From an uncultured Brachyspira sp. (GTDB lineage: Bacteria; Spirochaetota; Brachyspiria; Brachyspirales; Brachyspiraceae), in NCBI RefSeq assembly GCF_910578695.1, contig NZ_CAJTQJ010000019.1, positions 1 through 40,641 on the forward strand: a stretch of DNA of 40,641 bases, in the 5' to 3' direction. The notes beneath the pieces are model-generated. The model was not told the origin of the DNA. It made no database searches and saw only the letters and a program-made list of their open reading frames with translations. Both the position numbers and the translations under genes were made by a program. Shown in pieces: positions 1-8,161 of this stretch (positions within the stretch are counted from its first letter, which is position 1; every line of letters begins with the position of its first letter).

Positions 1-377
1 TAATAAAAACTAATAATTTTTTAAATGCTATAAAGCTAAATATAAAAATTATGAGCGTCTGACATTCGCAGAATGGTAGGAGATAATGCTGATATCTCCA
101 CAAGTTTTTTAATTAGTAAATAAATTGTAAGAAATATTTTAAATGATCAGTTAACAAATAAAGTTATCAGTTTTATTAAACGAGTTTATAAATAAAATAG
201 TTTTTTATTATAATAATTATTTAAATCTAAGTATGAAATGCACACCCTTACCATAAATAAACAAAAACAGTTATAAATTATATATAATTTAGCAGAAAGT
301 TAGCTTTTTTAGTTATCTAGTAAAGACATAAACATTATTTATTTTTTATAATATTTAAAAAAAATATATTTTTAATA
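1..377. other. Intergenic AT-rich region with a small hairpin
   Basis: I see no convincing gene here. Positions 43-59 read TAAAAATTATGAGCGTC, which matches at 16 of 17 positions one arm of the palindromic element between argC and argJ (reverse complement of 37172-37188), so this may be a remnant of the same repeat family. Just after it, GGAGATA (80-86) and TATCTCC (94-100) form a perfect 7-bp stem. The rest is featureless AT-rich sequence up to the arsR promoter. Confidence 0.4.
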
Positions 378-428
378 TTGACTTAATTAATATATAAGTA
401 TATTATTATATTATAATATACTTATATA
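378..428 (+). promoter_or_regulatory. Promoter and palindromic operator of the metal-resistance operon
   Basis: A -35 box TTGACT (378-383) and a -10 box TATTAT (401-406) are separated by 17 bp. Overlapping the -10 is an inverted repeat with perfect 12-bp arms, TATATAAGTATA (391-402) and TATACTTATATA (417-428). The centre is also almost fully self-complementary, giving a 38-bp near-palindrome around 409/410. ArsR/SmtB repressors bind such AT-rich imperfect palindromes over promoters, so autoregulation by the first gene is the natural inference. Confidence 0.75.
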
Positions 429-442
429 AGAGAGACTGAATT

Positions 443-841
443 ATGAAAAAAGATAATATAAAACCTGAAGATGAAGTTTTTAATAAAGAAATTAATTATG
501 ATGATGACTGCGAAATAAATACAAAAGATTCAAATATATCATCATTAATACCTAAACTTCCGAATGATGAAGAATTTTCGCTTTTAGCGGATTTCTTTTC
601 AGTATTTTCTGATTCTACAAGATTGAAAATAATATCAGCATTAAGCGAAAAAGAGTTATGCGTACATGAATTATCATCTTTGCTTGATATGAAGCAGCCT
701 TCAGTTTCTCAGCATTTAAAGATGCTTTGGCAGGCTAGGGCAGTAAAAAAGCGGAAGGTGGGGCTTCATGTTTTTTACAGATTAGATGATGAACATATAG
801 AAAAAATTTATACTTGGGGGTATGAACATGTTAAAGAGTAA
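443..841 (+). CDS. ArsR/SmtB-family metal-sensing transcriptional repressor
   Basis: This 132-residue winged-helix regulator probably represses its own operon and releases DNA when it binds a divalent metal. The helix-turn-helix lies at about residues 70-100, with a recognition segment near KQPSVSQHLKML. Two metal-site signatures are visible. ELCVHEL puts Cys73 and His75 where the CadC/SmtB alpha-3 site lies. The C-terminus fits D-x-H-x10-H-x2-E exactly (Asp116, His118, His129, Glu132), the alpha-5 zinc site of SmtB/CzrA. The acidic N-terminus also has Cys23. The next gene, a P1B-type ATPase, overlaps its end, and a palindromic operator lies upstream. The metal is inferred to be Zn, possibly also Cd or Pb; the family call is firm. 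Confidence 0.93.
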   Translation: MKKDNIKPEDEVFNKEINYDDDCEINTKDSNISSLIPKLPNDEEFSLLADFFSVFSDSTRLKIISALSEKELCVHELSSLLDMKQPSVSQHLKMLWQARAVKKRKVGLHVFYRLDDEHIEKIYTWGYEHVKE

Positions 842-2753
842 GGAAAAACTTTTATTTTTATCAGAGATTTTTTTAGGGCTTGCAGCATTAGTATTACTGC
901 ATACTTTACATAAAACTATACACGGCATTTTTGAATATATTATTTTCTTTATACCATATCTTATTTTAGGAAGGGAGGTATTTAAAAATGCTGCTTTAGA
1001 CTTTATTAAGGGAAAGTTTATGCGTGAAAGTTTTCTTATGAGTATTGCTACAATAGGAGCTATTATACTTCATAATCTTCCTGAGGCTTTGGCGGTGCTT
1101 ATATTTTATAGAGTAGGGGATTATTTTGAAGATATGGCTGTTGATAAATCAAAAAGAACAATAGCGGCTTTAATGGCTATAAGACCTGATTATGCAAATA
1201 TTATAAGAGAGAATGGAAATGTTGAAAAGGCTGATATATCTGAAGTGCATATCAATGATAATATAATAATAAATCCTTTTGAAAAAGTTCCTCTCGATTC
1301 TATAATATACGAAGGGGAAAGCTGTATTGATACTAAGGCTTTAACAGGAGAAAGTATGCCTAAAAATGTTAAAGTTAATGATGAGATTCTTGCAGGTACT
1401 ATAAACGGAGATAATACAATAAAAGCAAAAGTTATAAGAAATTACGGAGAATCATCAGTATCTAAAATATTAAAATTAGTTCAGGATTCGCAAAACAGAA
1501 AAGCAAATATTGAGCAGTTTATAAGCAGATTTGCAGGTATATATACTCCTATAGTGGTATTAGCTGCTATTTTACTTACAGTCATACCTACTATAATGTA
1601 TGGCAAAGAAGTTTTTAGTAATTGGTTTGAAAGATCTTTAACTTTGCTAGTGGTTTCATGTCCTTGTGCTTTTATGGTTGGTATTCCATTAACATATTTT
1701 GCTTCTATAGGAAGAGCTTCAAAATTAGGCATTATGGTAAAGGGAGGGGTATTTTTAGATTTGCTTGCTAAAGCTGATAAAGTTATTTTTGATAAAACAG
1801 GCACTCTTACAAAGGGAGAGTTTTCTATAAGAGAGATATATAATATAGGTTTATATGATGATGAAACTTTACTAAAATATGCTGCTTATGCTGAAAAAGG
1901 TTCTTCTCATCCGATTGCCGTATCAATAGTCAAATATTATAAAGGTATTATAAATGACAGCTTGATTTCTAGTCATAAGGATATAAGCGGAAAAGGTGCT
2001 TCTGCTGTGATAGAAAATAAAAATATACTTATAGGAGGAATTAATTTATTAAAAGATAATAATATTAATATACCAAATTATAAAGAAAATATTAATGTTC
2101 ATATAGCTGTAGACTCTCAATATGCCGGAGGTTTTCTGATTGATGATACTTTGAAAGATGATGCAAAAGAGGCTGTTTCTTTATTAAATTCTATGAATAT
2201 AAAAACTGCATTGATAAGCGGAGATAATACTAATAGAGTAGAGGCATTTGCAAAAGAAATGAATATACAATCATTTAAAGGGGGCTGTCTGCCTGAAGAC
2301 AAAGTAAGCGTATTAGAAGAGATGATGAAAGATTCTAAGGCTTCTATATTTGTTGGAGACGGTATAAATGATGCTCCTTCTTTGGCTCATTCCGATATAG
2401 GTATAGCTATGGGCGGACTTGGTTCTGATGCTGCTATAGAAAATGCCGATGTTGTTATAATGGATGATAAGCCTTCAAAAGCTGCTCTTGTCATAAAGCT
2501 TGCTAAAAAGAATCATATTGTAGTTTTACAAAATATTCTTTTAGCATTAATAATAAAATTTGCGGCGATTATTTTAGGTGCTTTGGGATTTGCTTCTATG
2601 GGGCTTGCTATATTTGCTGATACAGGTGTAACTGTTATAGTAGTATTAAATGCTTTAAGGCTTATTTATCCTTTGGGAGAGAAAGATGATATCATTGATA
2701 TAGATACTGAAAACTGCAGTATAAAAGTTACTGACTGCGGATGCGGACATTGA
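828..2753 (+). CDS. P1B-type heavy-metal-exporting ATPase (ZntA/CadA-like)
   Basis: This inner-membrane ATP-driven exporter is probably for Zn2+, Cd2+ or Pb2+. Numbering from the ATG at 822, the motifs are: actuator TGES near 175-178, the transmembrane metal site Cys280-Pro-Cys282, phosphorylated Asp324 in DKTGTLT, SSHPIA as the HP-locus motif, and GDGINDAP in the hinge. The usual N-terminal metal-binding (HMA) domain is absent. Instead the C-terminus ends in a Cys/His tail with Cys632, Cys639, Cys641 and His643, which may bind metal. The ATG at 822 is too close to GGGGG (816-820); the ATG at 828 has 7-nt spacing and is preferred. Either start overlaps the repressor gene, implying translational coupling. 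The exact metal is not decided. Confidence 0.93.
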   Translation: MLKSKEKLLFLSEIFLGLAALVLLHTLHKTIHGIFEYIIFFIPYLILGREVFKNAALDFIKGKFMRESFLMSIATIGAIILHNLPEALAVLIFYRVGDYFEDMAVDKSKRTIAALMAIRPDYANIIRENGNVEKADISEVHINDNIIINPFEKVPLDSIIYEGESCIDTKALTGESMPKNVKVNDEILAGTINGDNTIKAKVIRNYGESSVSKILKLVQDSQNRKANIEQFISRFAGIYTPIVVLAAILLTVIPTIMYGKEVFSNWFERSLTLLVVSCPCAFMVGIPLTYFASIGRASKLGIMVKGGVFLDLLAKADKVIFDKTGTLTKGEFSIREIYNIGLYDDETLLKYAAYAEKGSSHPIAVSIVKYYKGIINDSLISSHKDISGKGASAVIENKNILIGGINLLKDNNINIPNYKENINVHIAVDSQYAGGFLIDDTLKDDAKEAVSLLNSMNIKTALISGDNTNRVEAFAKEMNIQSFKGGCLPEDKVSVLEEMMKDSKASIFVGDGINDAPSLAHSDIGIAMGGLGSDAAIENADVVIMDDKPSKAALVIKLAKKNHIVVLQNILLALIIKFAAIILGALGFASMGLAIFADTGVTVIVVLNALRLIYPLGEKDDIIDIDTENCSIKVTDCGCGH

Positions 2754-2791
2754 TTAATTTATTTATAATTATATTTTGAATATTAGAAATT

Positions 2792-2828
2792 ATATAGATG
2801 CATTATTATTATGCATCTATATTTCTTT
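2792..2828 (+). terminator. Rho-independent terminator after the metal ATPase gene
   Basis: A perfect 12-bp stem, ATATAGATGCAT (2792-2803) and ATGCATCTATAT (2811-2822), has a 7-nt loop and is followed on the plus strand by a T-rich tail. It sits between two convergent genes and probably also limits read-through from the MFS gene. Confidence 0.75.
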
Positions 2829-2833
2829 ATTTT

Positions 2834-4003
2834 TCATAATTTTTCATAATTTTTCATAGTCTTTCTTATCATTAATTTATGCATAATAAACATTAGTAAT
2901 AAAATTAACATTAAATAAAACGGCAGAATTGCTATAGATATATGATTTGCAATATAGCCGAATAATGGAGGCATTATAGATGTTCCTATATAAGCACTAG
3001 CCATTTGTACTCCTATTATAGCTTGTGAGTTTTCTGCTCCGAAATTATACGGTGTGGAATGTATTATAGAAGGATATATAGGGGCACATCCCAAACCTAT
3101 AATTATAAATCCTATTAAAGATACAATATTTACTGCAGGAATAATCATTAATATTATGCCTATAAAAATTAGAGTTTCTCCTAAAATTATCATTTGATTA
3201 TCATTTAATTTCATAGTAATAAAACCTGATATTGCTCTTCCTATAGTTATGCCCACATAGAATAAACTTCCAAATGAAGCGGCTGTTTTTATGTCTATAC
3301 CTTTATATAAATTTAAATAACTGCTAGCCCATAATCCTGCAGCAGCTTCAAGTGCACAGTAGCAAAAAAAACATATCATAATTTCTTTTATACCTCTTAT
3401 TTTTATTATTTCTATCACACTTAAAGTTTTTGTACTTATTTTTTCTTTATTTTCTTCATCATTTTTATTCCATAAAGAAAGACTGAAAAATAAAATAGCC
3501 GTAAGTACTATTTGTATTATTGATATATATCTGTATCCTATATTCCAATTATTATTAGTAATAGCATATCCCATTATATATGGTCCTGCTGCAGCACCTA
3601 CTCCCCACATACAATGAAGCCAGCTCATATGCTTGCTTTGATAATGAAGTGCAACATAATTATTTAAAGAAGCGTCTACACTTCCTGCACCTAATCCATA
3701 AGGTATAGCCCAAATACAAAGAAGCCAATATGAATGCGTAATAGAAAATCCAATAAGTGCTATAGCTGTTATTGCTGTGCTAAAAGCTGTAATTTTTCCA
3801 GCTCCGAATTTTTTAGTTAATCTGTCGCTTTGCAAACTAGAAATTATAGTTCCTATAGATATAATCATAGAAATGATGCCTGCATAAGAAATCGGCACAT
3901 TAAATTCTTTATACATACTGGGCCAAGCTGAGCCAAGAAGTGCATCTGGAAGTCCTAAACTGATAAAAGATAAATATATAATAGCAAGAAGCAGATTAGC
4001 CAT
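2834..4003 (-). CDS. Major facilitator superfamily transporter
   Basis: This polytopic inner-membrane protein of about 389 residues has the length and alternating hydrophobic segments of a 12-helix MFS carrier. The N-terminal half contains an SLGLPDALLGSAWPSM segment, and a loop with SDRLTKKFGAGK matches the loop 2-3 MFS signature (D-R-x-x-K-K-G type). I chose the start at 4003 because AAGGA (4012-4016) lies 8 nt upstream. The longer open frame to 4129 adds 42 residues without a ribosome site. The last codons fall in a 10-bp tandem repeat (AAAAATTATG type, near 2835-2862). The substrate cannot be told from sequence; sugar-type MFS carriers are one possibility. It does not obviously belong to an operon with rpiB. 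Confidence 0.85.
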   Translation of the reverse strand: MANLLLAIIYLSFISLGLPDALLGSAWPSMYKEFNVPISYAGIISMIISIGTIISSLQSDRLTKKFGAGKITAFSTAITAIALIGFSITHSYWLLCIWAIPYGLGAGSVDASLNNYVALHYQSKHMSWLHCMWGVGAAAGPYIMGYAITNNNWNIGYRYISIIQIVLTAILFFSLSLWNKNDEENKEKISTKTLSVIEIIKIRGIKEIMICFFCYCALEAAAGLWASSYLNLYKGIDIKTAASFGSLFYVGITIGRAISGFITMKLNDNQMIILGETLIFIGIILMIIPAVNIVSLIGFIIIGLGCAPIYPSIIHSTPYNFGAENSQAIIGVQMASAYIGTSIMPPLFGYIANHISIAILPFYLMLILLLMFIMHKLMIRKTMKNYEKL

Positions 4004-4443
4004 ATTGGATATCCTTAAATTAATTATTATATTATAAAATAAATAATTTTTTTTGAATGGAATTGATAAAGTCTGATAAAATAACTTCGCTTCCTTTATC
4101 AGTAAAGAGGTATCTGACAAAATAATCATTTAGAGTATTAAAATATTTTTTATTATTAGCTTTCATACATAATATTATACTAAATATATACTAATTTGTC
4201 AAAATATTTGAATTATGAACTTATGAACTCTTATTTTTATTGCTTATTATTGTATTGCTAATAAAAAATTACTTGATTATAACTTTTCTACTTCTTCAAA
4301 TATAGCATTTTTCTTTGATAAAAATATACATATCTTCCCGCTTAAAAAAATTACCAAAGAAATGAATTCTTTATGTATATTATCCAAACTTTCTATTTTT
4401 ATAAATATTTTTTTAATTGAATTTAGAAAACTGCATTAAGAAA
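4004..4443. other. Intergenic region between MFS gene and rpiB
   Basis: This 440-bp AT-rich stretch should hold the MFS promoter (minus strand). Its proximal part is an open extension of the MFS frame that I reject as coding. On the minus strand at about 4280-4432 there is a start-less open frame of roughly 48 codons ending KNAIFEEVEKL; it could be a gene remnant but I cannot assign it. ATTGCTAATAAAAAAT near 4254-4269 resembles an arm of the hairpin element found at 37.1 kb. Confidence 0.35.
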
Positions 4444-4893
4444 TTAAATTTCCTCTCCATTTTCTATTTTTGTAATAAGATCGATTCTTTTAGTATGTCT
4501 TCCTCCTTCAAACTCAGTATCAAGCCATTCTTTAACTATCATTTTAGCAAGTTCAGTCCCTACAACTCTGGAGCCGAAAGCTATTATATTAGAATTATTA
4601 TGCAGTTTAGAAACTTTAGCAGAGTAAGGCTCACTGCAAACTGCTGCTCTTATTCCTTTTACTTTATTTGCTGCCAATGATATTCCAATACCTGTACCGC
4701 ATATTAAAACGCCTCTTTCATATCTTCCAGATGCAATTTCATCAGCAACTTTTTTTCCGTATATAGGATAATCGACACTTTCTGAAGTATATGTTCCGAA
4801 ATCTTTTACCTCATGTCCTAATTCTTCTAAATATTTTACTATCTCTTTTTTTAATTCTACAGCAGAATGATCTCCTCCTATAGCTATTTTCAT
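4444..4893 (-). CDS. rpiB: Ribose-5-phosphate isomerase B
   Basis: This cytosolic enzyme interconverts ribose 5-phosphate and ribulose 5-phosphate in the non-oxidative pentose phosphate pathway. At 149 residues it is the normal RpiB length. It begins MKIAIGGDHSA, giving the Asp8-His9 phosphate/substrate residues. Cys65 lies in CGTGIGISLAANK, the catalytic cysteine loop, and His98 lies in KLHNNSNIIAFG. RpiA is structurally unrelated, so B is clear. A GAGG ribosome site precedes the ATG. The related enzyme galactose-6-phosphate isomerase (LacAB) is less likely because there is only one subunit gene and no lac or tagatose genes nearby. Confidence 0.93.
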   Translation of the reverse strand: MKIAIGGDHSAVELKKEIVKYLEELGHEVKDFGTYTSESVDYPIYGKKVADEIASGRYERGVLICGTGIGISLAANKVKGIRAAVCSEPYSAKVSKLHNNSNIIAFGSRVVGTELAKMIVKEWLDTEFEGGRHTKRIDLITKIENGEEI

Positions 4894-5063
4894 AATTTAT
4901 ACCTCACATAATTTTTGTATATTATAATACATATATATTAAAATACAATGCATTTGAATATTTGATTTAAAAATATAAAAATCTTTGTATGCAGTATTTT
5001 TTATAAAGTTAAAAACTTAGTTAATAATATAATAATTAATATATTATCAGCTATTTTTTTAAT

Positions 5064-5297
5064 TTATTTTGTCTTTTTTAATGTTACTAATATATCTTCA
5101 TTTTCTATATGTTTAAAACTTCCTTCATATCCGTATTTTAAGCATCCTCTGATTACACTTTCGCAGCTTGAATGTCCGCTTACCAAAACTTCTATAATAG
5201 TATTTAGCTCTTTGTTATTAATAGCGGCATATTTGGCTTGAAAAGATGCCTGAGAACATGACATTCCTCTAGTATCTACTTTTACAATTTCTTTCAT
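5064..5297 (-). CDS. TusA/YedF-like small sulfur- or selenium-carrier protein
   Basis: This 77-residue protein has the TusA/SirA fold pattern: a first strand leading into VDTRGMSCSQA with Cys14 at the position of the sulfur-carrying cysteine, then a helix, and a central part with GHSSCESVIRGCLKYGYE. TusA proteins usually read Cys-Pro-x-Pro at the active site. Here it is Cys-Ser-Gln-Ala, so the persulfide chemistry may differ. It lies downstream of, and in the same direction as, a YedE-type membrane protein, the pairing seen for selenium-linked YedE/YedF or for thiosulfate/sulfur uptake. The 266-bp gap to yedE may hold its own promoter. The role as a chalcogen carrier is inferred. Confidence 0.7.
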   Translation of the reverse strand: MKEIVKVDTRGMSCSQASFQAKYAAINNKELNTIIEVLVSGHSSCESVIRGCLKYGYEGSFKHIENEDILVTLKKTK

Positions 5298-5560
5298 AAA
5301 ATATTTTCCAAAAACTATATTTTTTTATATATTTATTTTCTGCATATTAATTTTTTATAATACCAGTAAAATTAAATCTTTTAAATTTTATTGAAAACTT
5401 TAATTATATTAATAATGGACATTGTATTTTATTATAATCTATGCCTTGTATTATCATAACTTTATTAGTTTTAATAATACAAAGCAATAGGTGTTGCCTA
5501 TAAAAAATTATGATTGATATTTATTTTTATATAATAATTCAAGTCAGCATAAAAAATATA

Positions 5561-6646
5561 TTATTCGGCAGTATTTTCTTTCATTGTAAAACCAATGATT
5601 ATACAAAATATCAATCCTAATATAACAGCTCCCATTCCATATATAGTAGGACCTGCAGCTGAACTTGCCAAATTAAAATTATGAGCAAATCCTGCACCCA
5701 CAAGCATACCTATAACAAAAATAAAACTGTCCATATTGCCTTCTGCCGATTGTATCATTTGTCTTCCCGGACATCCTGCCCCTAATGTAAAGGCTAATCC
5801 TGTAAGAATCATCGATACAGTATTCCATAAAATATTTGTATGTGCTATCGGCTGATTTTCCATAGAAAGATTAAATCTTTTATATACTATATTTACTATA
5901 AAAGCAGCAATCATAAAAGCTATAACGCCTTTAGTCATATGAAAATCTTTCATAAATATTCCGTCTCTAAGTCCGCCTACAGTACAGAATCTTGATTTCT
6001 GAGCTATAAATCCTATAATTATTGATGCTGTTAATCCTACTATTATAGGGGCTTTCATACTTCCAGGACCTGATTGAGAAAAGAATATTGCCCCTCCTTC
6101 TGAAAATTTAGTCTGCTTTAATAATAAAATTAAAAGTATTATTGATACAATAAAAGGCAGAAAACCTACAAGTTTATTTTTATAAGCCTTAGGCTGTCCC
6201 AAAGAGAAATTTTGCTTCCAAAAGAAAACGCCTATTCCTCCGCCTATAATAATGCCTATTAATCCAAATATTCCGTTTATATCCCCTCCTGAAACTCTAA
6301 GCAAAGTTCTCCAAGGACAGCCCAAGAAAACTAAAGCTCCTATCATAGCAAAGAAGCCTAAACAGAATCTTATAATAGGCGAGCTTCCTCCCTTAGGAAT
6401 GAACTCTTTAGAAAGTACAGCAGAAATTGAAGCCCCTATAATAAGCCCTATTAATTCAGGTCTTATATACTGTACGGCAGCTGCTCTATGCAGTCCTAAA
6501 GCTCCTGCTAAATCTCTAGTGAAACATGCGATACATATTCCCATATTAGCTGGATTTCCCATTACAGAAAGCCAAGCAGCTATAGCACCTATAATAATAC
6601 CTGATATTATTATTCCTATAGAGCTTGTGAAAATGTTTTTCTTCAT
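5561..6646 (-). CDS. YeeE/YedE-family membrane protein, selenium-metabolism type
   Basis: This inner-membrane protein of about 361 residues is rich in Gly-Ile-Val helices, with two YeeE/YedE repeat halves. Conserved cysteines are visible: Cys38 and Cys41 in GICIACFTRD, Cys110 in the FLGCPWRTLLR motif followed by SGGD, and Cys in SRFCTVGGLRD and GAGCPGRQM. The GCPWRTLLR block is typical of the YedE subgroup found with selenium metabolism; other family members import thiosulfate. I set the start at 6646 because AAGGAG (6653-6658) is spaced 6 nt upstream. The open frame to 6730 lacks this support. A TusA-like gene follows on the same strand. Chalcogen uptake is inferred. Confidence 0.82.
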   Translation of the reverse strand: MKKNIFTSSIGIIISGIIIGAIAAWLSVMGNPANMGICIACFTRDLAGALGLHRAAAVQYIRPELIGLIIGASISAVLSKEFIPKGGSSPIIRFCLGFFAMIGALVFLGCPWRTLLRVSGGDINGIFGLIGIIIGGGIGVFFWKQNFSLGQPKAYKNKLVGFLPFIVSIILLILLLKQTKFSEGGAIFFSQSGPGSMKAPIIVGLTASIIIGFIAQKSRFCTVGGLRDGIFMKDFHMTKGVIAFMIAAFIVNIVYKRFNLSMENQPIAHTNILWNTVSMILTGLAFTLGAGCPGRQMIQSAEGNMDSFIFVIGMLVGAGFAHNFNLASSAAGPTIYGMGAVILGLIFCIIIGFTMKENTAE

Positions 6647-6723
6647 TTTCAACTCCTTAGTAATATATTTTTGGATAATTTTATAATAAAAGATACTAAT
6701 TATCAATATTTTATATTTTTTTT

Positions 6724-6752
6724 TTGACAATTATTGTTATTTGTTTTAGAAT
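6724..6752 (+). promoter_or_regulatory. Strong sigma-70-type promoter
   Basis: A consensus -35 TTGACA (6724-6729) and a -10 TAGAAT (6747-6752) are 17 bp apart, placing transcription start about 30 nt before the ATG at 6789. It is one of the closest matches to consensus in this window. Confidence 0.75.
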
Positions 6753-6788
6753 ATATACTAATTTAAAATAAAGTTATGGATTTTTATT

Positions 6789-7616
6789 ATGTTTTATTTA
6801 CAAAAAGAAAGTGAATTTTTAGAAGAGTATAAAGATATTATTTTTATAATAGGATCTCCTGATTTTTTCGGAGCTGGAATCCAAGATGATAATAAACTTA
6901 ATGTTCTTATTATGTGTATTGCTTATAAGGATATTGAAACGGGCTATATAGAAAAAGATAAAAAAATAGTAGTTAGAATGAAAATAAAAAGAAATGAATT
7001 AGACTACTATAAGAATATAATTAAAAGAGAATCTATTGTAAAATTAAAAGTAAGATGTGAAAAAGAGCAGGGGGATAAACTTGCTGAGTTTTTGCTTGCT
7101 GATATTATAGATAATAATTATAAAAAAGATGAAGATTTAAACTCTATGCTTGAAGAATATTTAAAGCCTGTTTATTATAATGATGCAATTCTTGGAGATT
7201 TTTTATATAATAGAACAGTTGCTTCTTTTGATAAAGAGCTTGAATGGGTTAATAATAAAAAAATTCTTGTTGCTTTCGATGATTCCACTGAAAGCGATAA
7301 AAATAGGGCAGTTTCATTTTTGCGGGATATATTTTTAAATAAAGAAAAATTTGATAAAAAGGTGAAGGAATATTGTGCAATGAGGATTATAAAAGAGGGT
7401 AATAATGTTTCTGCAAAAAACAGCAGAAATACTATTGATGATGAGATTTTTATTAAAGAGTTTATGAGTAAAATTGATTTTTTAGAGATTATAGTTCATG
7501 AAATGGATGATTATGTTAATTACAGATTGGGCAATAAACAATTCTCTAAAATGGATATAATTGTCGGGGGTGATTTAAACGGAAATTTACTTGATCCTTA
7601 TATAACTCCTTTTTAA
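6789..7616 (+). CDS. Hypothetical protein with a DUF2262-like C-terminal half
   Basis: This 275-residue, probably cytosolic protein has no signal peptide or membrane helix. The N-terminal half (residues 1-125) is a charged alpha/beta region I do not recognise. From about residue 135 it reads AILGDFLYNRTVASFDKELEWVNNKKILVAFD, the pattern of DUF2262 proteins (a strand pair with a conserved LG-F-Y and later a D-G-x-x-N-G-like end). The near-C-terminal VGGDLNGNLLDPYI is consistent with that. No catalytic motif is evident and the function is unknown. A consensus promoter lies just upstream but the ribosome site is weak. The gene appears monocistronic. Confidence 0.7.
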   Translation: MFYLQKESEFLEEYKDIIFIIGSPDFFGAGIQDDNKLNVLIMCIAYKDIETGYIEKDKKIVVRMKIKRNELDYYKNIIKRESIVKLKVRCEKEQGDKLAEFLLADIIDNNYKKDEDLNSMLEEYLKPVYYNDAILGDFLYNRTVASFDKELEWVNNKKILVAFDDSTESDKNRAVSFLRDIFLNKEKFDKKVKEYCAMRIIKEGNNVSAKNSRNTIDDEIFIKEFMSKIDFLEIIVHEMDDYVNYRLGNKQFSKMDIIVGGDLNGNLLDPYITPF

Positions 7617-7773
7617 TTTCAGTTATATATAAGTATAATATGTATTATAAGAATATTATTACTAATAGTATATAATAACTATTATTAATAAATATGTATA
7701 ATTATAATATTGATATTTTCTAACATATAAGTATAATATTTATTAAAAAATAACTTTTTATGGATTTAGTATT

Positions 7774-8124
7774 ATGATGAGAAGTATCATAAAATCTAAA
7801 ATACATAGACTTACAGTAACGAGAACAGATTTAAATTTTAAAGATTCAATAACAATAGATGAAGCTTTATTAAATAAATCGGATATAATGGATGGCGAAA
7901 TAGTATCTGTTATTAATTTAAGTAATGATAATCGTTTTGAAACTGTAGTAGTTAAAGGTATGAGAAATACAGGAGTTATAGGCATAAACGGAAATAATGT
8001 TTATAAAGCAAAGAAAGATGATACTATAATAGTTCTTTCTTATGGTTATATACCAGAAGAAAGTATAAAGAATCATAAATCTAAAGTTATATTTGTTAAT
8101 ATGAATAATATGATAATAGAGTAG
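7774..8124 (+). CDS. panD: Aspartate 1-decarboxylase (PanD) homologue with altered catalytic residues
   Basis: PanD makes beta-alanine from aspartate for pantothenate and CoA. This 116-residue protein aligns without gaps to the classical family through residue 83: SKIHR (Lys9, His11), Ser25, Arg54, Thr57 and Asn72 are present. However, Gly24 of the self-cleaving Gly-Ser pair is Asp, Tyr22 is Phe, catalytic Tyr58 is Val, and the NGAAA loop reads NGNNV (Ala74 and Ala75 lost). These changes affect pyruvoyl formation and proton donation, so activity is doubtful. No panB or panC lies nearby. The large activase gene starts 38 bp later on the same strand. The family call is firm; the function is uncertain. 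Confidence 0.85.
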   Translation: MMRSIIKSKIHRLTVTRTDLNFKDSITIDEALLNKSDIMDGEIVSVINLSNDNRFETVVVKGMRNTGVIGINGNNVYKAKKDDTIIVLSYGYIPEESIKNHKSKVIFVNMNNMIIE

Positions 8125-8161
8125 TGTAAAGCTGTATAAATAAAAATATAGGAGGCAATTT

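Noticed and set aside
49..120. Possible tRNA or small RNA at the left edge
   Set aside because: Only one 7-bp hairpin is present; there is no cloverleaf, TTCGA loop or acceptor stem. The similarity is to the dispersed repeat arm instead.
4004..4129. N-terminal extension of the MFS gene
   Set aside because: The extension has no ribosome site, while AAGGA is ideally spaced before the ATG at 4003, which starts a normal MFS N-terminus.
5451..5500. TTGTATTAT...ATAATACAA hairpin between yedE and the TusA-like gene as a terminator
   Set aside because: The stem is only 9 AT-rich pairs with a long loop and no clear T-tract; it may be chance.
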